In this document: positions 18,654-25,977 of the stretch, one piece after another
Layout: each line of letters starts with the position of its first letter
Numbering within the stretch: position 1 is the stretch's first letter
NCBI GenBank assembly: GCA_010014835.2
Contig: JAAAKB020300227.1
Span: forward strand, 1-25,977
Reading direction: 5' to 3'
DNA: 25,977 bases
From: Apostichopus leukothele
Taxonomy: Eukaryota > Echinodermata > Holothuroidea > Aspidochirotida > Stichopodidae
Made by a program: the position numbers and the translations under genes
Notes under the pieces: generated by a model
Told to the model about the DNA's origin: nothing
What the model saw: only the letters and a program-made list of their open reading frames with translations
Databases searched by the model: none

Positions 18654-21418
18654 TCTGGATTTATTTGATTTACAAATTGCTTAGTATAAGTTGACATATC
18701 TTTGTCACCTTCTCCTCATTTTCCCCTTCTGGAGAAATGAGGCTACTGAGATCATTACTTCATCATTCCTACAAATGCTTTTGTGAACTAAATTGATGAA
18801 AGAAATCAAAGGACTTCACTGCTGTAATTGTAGTATTGTTTTTTTTTTCCAAGCTATAGAAGTTAGCTCATAATTTGTTGAGTCAGTTTTCCAGATCCTG
18901 GGTAACATACAACAGTATAGCTCCAAGGACAATCTAAGCTGCATGTTAAAACATGTTAATAAATATGCATGCATAGATGTACTACATGTTTGTCAGAGGT
19001 CAACACTGCATACAACACAGGCTCATGTGGGGCCTCAATTGTGAAAGAGCGTCATATATTTACTAAGAAATAAAGACTTTGGATCGACCTTCAGCCACCA
19101 CTATCACACATAATATTATTTAGGAATACTAAGTAAAGAATGTACATAACATACATTGGTGCAATACATTACACAACACATGAATATGAAATACCACTGA
19201 AAGTCAGAAAGCAATTTCTTGCCTATAAGTTGTACAGTATATAAAGTCATTGCCTTTTATATTAAGTATTTATGATCAAGTGTGTTGTTATATCACTTTA
19301 GATAAGTTTATATTAAGTTGTAAATGATAGTAAAATATTGAACCTCATTTATTGGGCATAATCTTTTATATTTGAGTTATTTGGTTTAAGATTACACTCT
19401 GCAGTGTGCCATAGTGAATGCAATCCTGTTTTACACTGAAATACACAGCATGTTTGGTTTAGTTTTCTTGGAAGGTTGTGTATATAATTGTATAGATGAG
19501 AATTAAATATCCCATGAGTTTATGCTGGTTGTAGTCTGGTACTCCATCAGCACTTCAAAGTGTCCTGCTGGAGAGTTGATTTTATCTTCGTCTATCAACA
19601 GATACTTATACCAAGTGTAATTCAAGCTGCTGTAAGATGTACTGTACTTGCAGGTCAGCATGCAATGTAATGCTTTAACTAGTGTATAACACTCACTAAA
19701 TTTCTACAAAAGGACTGCACTTACTCAGATAACTCACATGGTAATAGTTAATGTCAATATATGTTTAAGTCTTTTTAAAACAGATATTTCAAAGAAGTTT
19801 AAATTGTCAGGTCTGACTTTCAGAGAGTTAACAGGTTTTTTCATTGGTTTATGGAATTGATATTATTACGCAAAATGGGTTGTTTAGACAAATGTTTGTG
19901 CCAGTGACTTGTTGTACTCTTAAGTTGACTCTAATTGTCCTTTGGGTGACTTAAAGGGCAGTATTTGGTTGTTCATAGCAATGGGATGGTTTGACAACTG
20001 CTACAGCTACTCAGGCCTATTAAGTAGTTGTACAAGTTTATCAGAATGAAAATAATAGAATAACTTAAGTAAAATATAAACTACTATAAGCTATTGCGAA
20101 CATCAACAGTAACAGTTGATTAAATACTCTGTGTAAATCTGTATAAACTTTGTATAGGATTGTAAAGTATTTAAGTATAGAGGCTCTTCGTAAGAGAGAA
20201 GATATTTTTAGGTTTGATAGGCTATTTTGTTTACTGAAGTTTGTAAAGTGTAAAGTATATTCTAAGAGGTATGACACTAAGGGAACTATTGTTTTGTTAA
20301 GGTTTTTTGTTATGAATTTTGAATGACCTCATTTTGCATTAATAATTTATATTAATGTTTTGTATGAGTTGATTTCTCCAAGCTTAGTTGAATATTTTTC
20401 TACATTCCCCACCCCATGTGTTGTTCAAACTGAGTTGAGTGCATGTGTAGTGGAAAAAAGAATGAACTTGAAAGGAAGTGATTGATTCATTGGTATTTGC
20501 TTACTTTGCATATCTTCTGTAAGGAAAAGATGACATTGAAGATTTAACCTATGACCTTGAATAAATTATAATCCATAATGTGGCATATGACTTGAAGCAA
20601 AGTATATTTTAATTTAATGAAGATATGTGCAGTTCAGCCTTGAAGGGGTTGTTAAACATTCAAAGATGTGTTGCATATTTAGTGTGCTAACTAGAAGCCA
20701 GTTGTTACTGTTTAAAGCAATTCCTAAGGTAAGTATTGAAGTATAACAGTGAAAACCATGTTTATATTTATTATTATTCCAGTTTTCAGTAGTCCTCACT
20801 CAATATAGGGTCTGGAAGATACAGTGTCATTACACCCTTTCATGGTTACCAAAGTTATCAATTCAAGGTATAGTCTCTACAGCTTTTACACCTTTTGTTT
20901 CTAGAAAACATAAGCAATCAATGGAATAACCAAACATGTATTAGGGATTGCTTAGTATGAAACTTGAGGGGAACTGTCTTCTCAACCAGATTTAAATTGA
21001 CTTTCCTCTAGTACGGTAAGACCTAAACAGATTATTTAGCACATGGAGAGAGAGAGCGATCACTTGATGTTAAAAACATTGCCCTACACGCATCATCATC
21101 CCTGGATTCCGTGGTTTTGAATGACTTATGTTACTGGTTATGTTTGCTCCTTGAATCATTCTTGATCATCTTTGAGAGGTTGCTGTTGTCTGATGTTTGA
21201 GATGCATGGATATAGTCAGTCTAACTGATTGATGTGAGTGTTTAGACTTGACCAAGTCTTTCATGTGCTGACAGCTTATTCCACTTGTGACAAAGCCTGT
21301 GATGGTACTATACTGCTTGTACAGAGTTTGGGAAAGCTCTTTCCTAACCTGTTTAAGAAGATAGCACTGTTTCTTACTTTGTCAGAAATGGAGTGTTGAG
21401 AGCACAGCATTTGAAGGA

Positions 21419-21496
21419 CTTGGGCAAGCCTGGTTGAATGTATGGTGTAGGTTTGTAACTTGGGCAAGTCTGGTTGAATGTATGGTGTAGGTTTGT
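21419..21496. repeat. Two 40-bp tandem repeats
   Basis: The unit CTTGGGCAAGCCTGGTTGAA and the 20 bases after it repeat at 21459 with one or two differences. Confidence 0.9.
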
Positions 21497-21595
21497 TTGC
21501 TGTATTGCAGTAGGAGGTGTGGGGAATGTTGTTATGATTATTGATGTTCAGTTTTGTACAGGTGTAGATGTGGTGCTTGTTTTTGTGGGTGAATC

Positions 21596-21650
21596 ATTGA
21601 TGCTGTTGTGGTGCTGTTGTTGGTGTTGTTGGTGCTGTTGTGGTGCTTGT
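21596..21650. repeat. GCTGTTGTGGT-type simple repeat
   Basis: Short imperfect units of GTTG, GCTG and GTGGT run together. The + strand is strikingly G+T-rich here. Confidence 0.75.
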
Positions 21651-21698
21651 GAGAATACTTATCAGACGAATTGCAGATTGAGGTTGCTTGTGTCTGAC

Positions 21699-21828
21699 TT
21701 TATGGTGTATTTGGTCTGATGTGCTGATCAATGGGAGCAGTGTAATTGTGCCGTTGTATATGTTTTATGGTGTATTTGGTCTGATGTGCTGATCAATGGG
21801 AACAGTGTCATTGTGCCATTGTATATGT
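21699..21828. repeat. Two 75-bp tandem repeats
   Basis: Units start at 21699 and 21774, sharing TTTATGGTGTATTTGGTCTG and the following bases. The second copy is partial, with a few substitutions. Confidence 0.9.
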
Positions 21829-22358
21829 GGTTGGATGGGTGTTTGTTTAGCAGAGATTTTGATGTTATGTGATTGGGTGGGGCATGGAGAGAGAGGAATT
21901 GAAATCCTTAGGATTAGGTCTATGAGATGATGATTCTATGAACTCATAGGGATAGTTGGTAACATGCATTATGCAAGTCTATTAACATATGTTGGTGTTG
22001 TCTAGAAGTTTACTGTGTGTGTGTTGTGTTAGAATTGTTGGCCCCTCAGACTAACTGGAGTGAGGTGATGTGCTGATGTTGTCTGGAAGAAGCTAACTGT
22101 GAGAGTATACTTTTATGTAGCATTGCATGTCTGTTTGCAAGTTTTGCTGTATTATACAAGGAATGGTTTGGTGCATGAGTTTATGCTTATCCCTGCCCAT
22201 ATATCCCTTTATCATAGTGTTGGTAATGTCTATCCATATACTCTGCATCTGTTTCACATGTATTATATACAAAGACTGACTTTTGTACTCCCATCTGGTG
22301 TGTTTGATGTTACTCATCAAGTGTTCCTTTCATGCTGTACCTTGTTTGACTACTTTCT

Positions 22359-22700
22359 GTCTTTCTGCCTGTCCTGAGTCCATCTTTCTCTATATCCTTA
22401 GTCCATCTTTCTCCATATCCTTAGTCCATCTTTCTGCCTATCCTTAGTCCATCTTTCTGCCTGTCCTTACTCCATCTTTCTGCCTGGCCTTAGTCCATAT
22501 TTCTGCCTGTTCTTACTCCATCTTTCTGCCTGCCCTTAGTCCATATTTCTGCCTGTCCTCAGTCCATCTTTCTCCATATCCTTAGTCCATCTTTCTGCCT
22601 GTCCTTAGTCCATCTTTCTGCCTGTCCTTAGTCCATCTTTCTGCCTGTCCTTAGTCCATCTTTCGGCATGTCCTTAGTCCATCTTTCGGCCTGTCCTTAG
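22359..22700. repeat. Minisatellite, 23-bp unit, about 15 copies
   Basis: The unit is close to CCATCTTTCTGCCTG followed by TCCTTAGT. Variants include TCCATATCC and TTTCGGC forms. Similar variants recur within the array, which suggests local unit duplication. Confidence 0.95.
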
Positions 22701-23900
22701 CTGCCATGTTTTCTGTTATGCACTTGCAACTTCCATCCCACATCATTTTGTCTTTGTCATGGCATAAGCAGATAGTCGAACATTAAGAGGTAATGGGAGG
22801 GAGGTAAGTAGTAGAGGGTAGGGTTCTTCTAGCTTCAAATTCCTGTTAAATCCCCATGTCAAAAAGAATTGAGAGTGCGTTCTGATAATGGTATAGGAGT
22901 TAGAGGGGCTTGGGGTTTCATTGTCTCTTCTGGATTATTTTCGGTTGCTTCAAAAAAGAACTAAAAAACAAAAACTTGAATGGAAGAAGGGCTATAGTGG
23001 TGGTGGTATAGGTTGTATAGATGTCATAGAGGGTGGTGGGTGGAGCAGTGCGGGAGGGGGTTGGATAGGAAATGTTCCTCTTGCTTACACCATGGTGACT
23101 AATTCATTGTAGTGACTGCATGGTGGTATGCTATGTGTTGCATGGCCATTGTGGTGGAGGAGAGTGTCTGGATGTGATCAGTGAGAAAGATGCAAGGAGG
23201 AAATAATGAGTAACCTGAGTGAATCCATGGGATGAAGAGTTACCACTGGGATAATTGTTTAATCATAAACATCAGTGTGTGTTCTTTTACCTGTCTCCTC
23301 TTGTGCTGAGTCTGTAGCTCTTTCCCCAACAAGAGATTGTATTTGTAAACTCATTGGTCTAATAAAATAAACAGAATGAAGCCTTGATTGATACTTCATG
23401 TTCTTATAGGTAGGAATTTAGGAAATCCATGTTCTGCATTTCAGAAAATGCAAGTGCAATGGCTTAATCAGAAATGTTTTAAGCAAAAGGTTACTGGAGG
23501 GGTAGCAAAGCTCAATGACACTTTCCTGTAATAGGTATAAGCTTACATGTTGTAAGCAACTAAGATTGTGAGGGCGGGTGCAAATATTTCATTCTCTTGC
23601 CCCTGGGTGGAACGTATAATACATTGACAACCAATGAAGGGAACCAGTCGATAGGACTCCAGTATGTATTATTGGTAAACAAGAAGTTTTTTTTTTAAGA
23701 CATCAAATTTAGAGTCCCACATGAGGAGTCTCAGCAGACAATGTAGACTGCATGATTGGGAAGTTGTTTCTTTTGGAGAAATGTTTAAAGAGTTCACATG
23801 GAAATCTGTTGCCCATGATAGGATGTAGGTTAGGACTTTGTGATGAAAAGATATATTATTGCAAGGATGTTTATTTTGACCTGTTATTGCACCCGGTTCT
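22701..23900. other. Intergenic sequence, nothing recognised
   Basis: There is a purine-rich, G-rich patch at about 22980-23070, and a T-run near 23690. No gene or clear repeat is visible. Confidence 0.5.
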
Positions 23901-24368
23901 CTCATGGCTTAAAACTGGTATCGGTAAGTACCCGTTAATCAGTTAAACCTGATGTGTGTTATATTTCTTAACATGTGTTACATTTATGACCAGTTGCTAC
24001 TGAGAAGGACAGAAAATACTAAACACACAATCCTATGCATAATGATTGACTGGACTAATAAGACTATAAAGGTTTCGCCAATAATTTCGTCCACATTTTA
24101 ACAGAAAGTGGATGACACTTTACTGCAAAAGCTTAAACTGCAATTTGAACCATCTTTACAAGGTATACTTACTAGTCAAACATAGGGACAGTTGTTTAGA
24201 CTCCTAACCAGTCATTAGTTGAAACAGCCTTTGAGTAATGAACTCGTCTGTTAGTAATTTTTCTACAGTAGCATCTGCTGACAGGTCTAACATGTGTTAC
24301 GGTGTTATAACACACTTCAGTTTATACTGATTAACGGTTGTCGGTACAAACTGATCAAGCCATGTACA
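23901..24368. mobile_element. Foldback-like inverted-repeat element (MITE candidate)
   Basis: The left arm (about 23901-24040) and right arm (about 24225-24368) are imperfect inverted copies. The best blocks are CCGTTAATCAGT against ACTGATTAACGG and GTGTGTTATA against TATAACACAC. Outer CATGGCTT and AAGCCATG also pair, as do inner blocks around GCTACTG and CAGTAGC. The interior of about 180 bases has no open frame. This fits a small non-autonomous DNA transposon with long inverted arms; the exact ends and target-site duplication are not clear. Confidence 0.6.
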
Positions 24369-25977
24369 TTGGGTATTTATTGCAAGGACTGAGACATATG
24401 ATTTTGAGATAATTTCTGTTAGCCGCGAGAGAAGTTTATTGCTGATAAAGTTACGAAAAGGTTATAAGCTCAGGAACTTGTATCTCTACGTTGGAAGTGC
24501 TTGGAGACATTGATCACTACCTCAACAACCAGCTGCTCTAACATTGGTTCTTGTACTAGTATTAGGGCAAACTTTATGAGGGCTTCCATTATGCCGTTTT
24601 CCAAGGTTGCTATATATTGATATATGTATGAATTTGGTCATTTTTCCGGCACAAGTAGAGTTTTCATGAATATTTGAGGGACAGAAATTTGTAAACAATT
24701 GAAATGTTCTCTTGCAAGACTTTATTTTCCGTCAAATCAATTTTCTCTTGCAAGACTATATATTTACCGTCAAATCAGTTGGGCGCAATCTCTGTAAATG
24801 TGCTAATCTCGGTACGGACGCACGGTAAACTTCGGTCAAACAGTCCTGCGATTTTGTCAAGAAATGTGAAGACATTTGTGTATTTGATATTTTGGGAGTT
24901 TATTTCTGTAACTTGTGAGGAGGTTTCAGTCAAATTTGCCATGTTTATTGTAATTGTGTTTGTGAGTATACGTGTAGACAGAAATAATACGGATCACTTA
25001 AACAAACGTCCAGTCCAATCAGAGAATGGACTGGGAATGATACCTGATTGACTGATTACATACGAGGGCCAATTTAGAAAGACTAGATGGGAGAGAGAAT
25101 TCGATCACAATCTCATCAGATTGTCCTGTGGGAGGTAGGGTCCACCCATCACTCGCCATGGGTGACCAGCTCAGCTCGGCAACCATGCAGTATCAATGTT
25201 GCCATTTGATTTGATGAATTAGTACCCTAATTGTTACAGGTGTGGGGCGTCTAACCTGCTGAGATGCCCTATCAGTAGTCGTTGCACGGCGTATCGTGTT
25301 ACATAGTCTCTTCCGTAGTCGAGAAGGGTGTCTCTCCCAATTAGCCTTTTGACGCGTCAACATTTATCCCGTGTAAGTAAATGTGTTTACTGTCCTGTAG
25401 GAACAGTCCTTAACCTTACGTCATGTTGAAAATTGAAAGTGACGGCCTCGGTGGTATGGATTCATAGCCAGTGCCCTAATTTCGTAATTCTGTTTGGTTT
25501 TGAAAGCCTTTTGACAAAAGTTTAAATGTATCCATCTCTTTTATTCTAGACTTTGATAACTAGCCTGGTGGTTTAGGACCTATGTCATGACTTAACGACG
25601 GTAGATTTAAATAATAGGGTCAGCGTTAATGTTAACCGAATTGGAGAGTTATACAGTAAATTGTAATAGATAAAAAGTCGGCTCCTCTGAGACGACCTAA
25701 CGTCTAAAGAAAATTGCTTTAATTAAATGATCACCGAAGTATGCAAACAAAGTTTGCACCTGTGTGATAACACTTTGAAGGTTCCTAACTTCGTTAATCT
25801 GCAACAAGGTTTGTGTTCCAAAAAAAAGTTGATTTTGTAAATCTCTGAAAGAGAGGGTGGGGGGGGGGGGGGGGGTGCAGAGATAGAAGCAAGACTCTGC
25901 TTAAGGGGGGAAAGATATTGTCACCCATTGGTTTAATCTGCAAATTCCGAGAACCTTCGTGTCACCGTATACCTTAA
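24369..25977. other. 3' edge of window with raised CpG, no gene recognised
   Basis: From about 24781 to 25740 I count roughly 36 CpG, against about 7 in a similar length near 18000-19080. No convincing exon is visible. A frame of 115 codons at 24704-25051 begins in the tandem repeat and has no recognisable domain. A run of 17 G lies at 25859-25875. This may be a CpG-bearing promoter flank of a neighbouring gene or a younger repeat. Confidence 0.45.
24707..24777. repeat. Two 36-bp tandem repeats
   Basis: TTCTCTTGCAAGACT and CCGTCAAATCA occur twice, at 24707-24739 and 24743-24777, with a differing middle. Confidence 0.85.

Larger units (their letters stand above)
15496..21418. other. 3' flank, AT-rich, no gene recognised
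   Basis: No open frame here resembles a protein. Besides the palindrome, the 44-bp triplication and the DR1 motif, there is a (TTC)6 run near 16161-16180 and a patch of short palindromes built on GTAGCTAC near 18228-18295. Part of it may be extended 3' UTR. Confidence 0.6.

Noticed and set aside
22099-22377. A + strand frame of 92 codons next to the minisatellite.
   Set aside because: It runs into the repeat, has biased composition and shows no recognisable feature.
22359-22700. A CRISPR-like array suggested by regular 23-bp repeats.
   Set aside because: Units abut with no unique spacers, in an animal-type genome, so it is a minisatellite.
24704-25051. A + strand frame of 115 codons near the 3' edge.
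   Set aside because: It starts inside a 36-bp tandem repeat, lacks domains and has no supporting splice or promoter signals.

Overview
The window looks like nuclear DNA from an invertebrate animal. It has AT-rich non-coding DNA, GT-AG introns of about 1.9 to 2.6 kb, a tRNA-derived SINE, several minisatellites and inverted-repeat elements. A repeat carrying AGGTCA-type direct repeats and the overall style suggest a marine invertebrate, possibly a deuterostome such as an echinoderm or hemichordate. The species assignment is inference.

The only protein-coding gene I can support is the 3' end of a nesprin-type KASH protein on the + strand. It is assembled from five exons: about 2824-2980, 5534-5914, 7864-8082, 10561-12957 and 14887-15213. 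Every intron between them is phase 0. The first three exons encode two spectrin repeats. The fourth is a single 799-codon exon encoding a long acidic, serine-rich, apparently disordered region. The fifth encodes a short linker, one transmembrane helix and a luminal tail ending in PPPV, which is the SUN-binding signature of KASH proteins. The product would sit in the outer nuclear membrane, with its tail bound to SUN proteins in the perinuclear space and its spectrin repeats facing the cytoplasm. The 5' part of the gene, presumably further spectrin repeats and perhaps an actin-binding end, lies upstream of the window or in exons I could not recognise.

Layout: 1-2823 is upstream intron with no firm exon. 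2824-15213 is the nesprin 3' end. Its introns hold a CCGATTA-rich repeat (about 3310-3450), possible decayed minus-strand coding sequence (4308-5154), an inverted SINE pair (8710-8922), a diverged tandem repeat with a perfect DR1 nuclear-receptor motif (9642-10205) and a candidate extra exon (13265-13372). 15214-25977 is 3' UTR followed by intergenic DNA. It holds a 102-bp near-perfect palindrome (16811-16912), a 44-bp triplication (17548-17678), a cluster of minisatellites (21419-22700) and a foldback-like element (about 23901-24368). The last 1.2 kb is clearly richer in CpG and may approach the promoter of another gene.

The most notable points are the giant unrecognised exon with its recent internal duplication and FFAT-like motifs, the altered cysteine register of the KASH tail, and a possible alternative exon that would give a KASH-less protein. 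Most ORFs outside the five exons look like chance readings.
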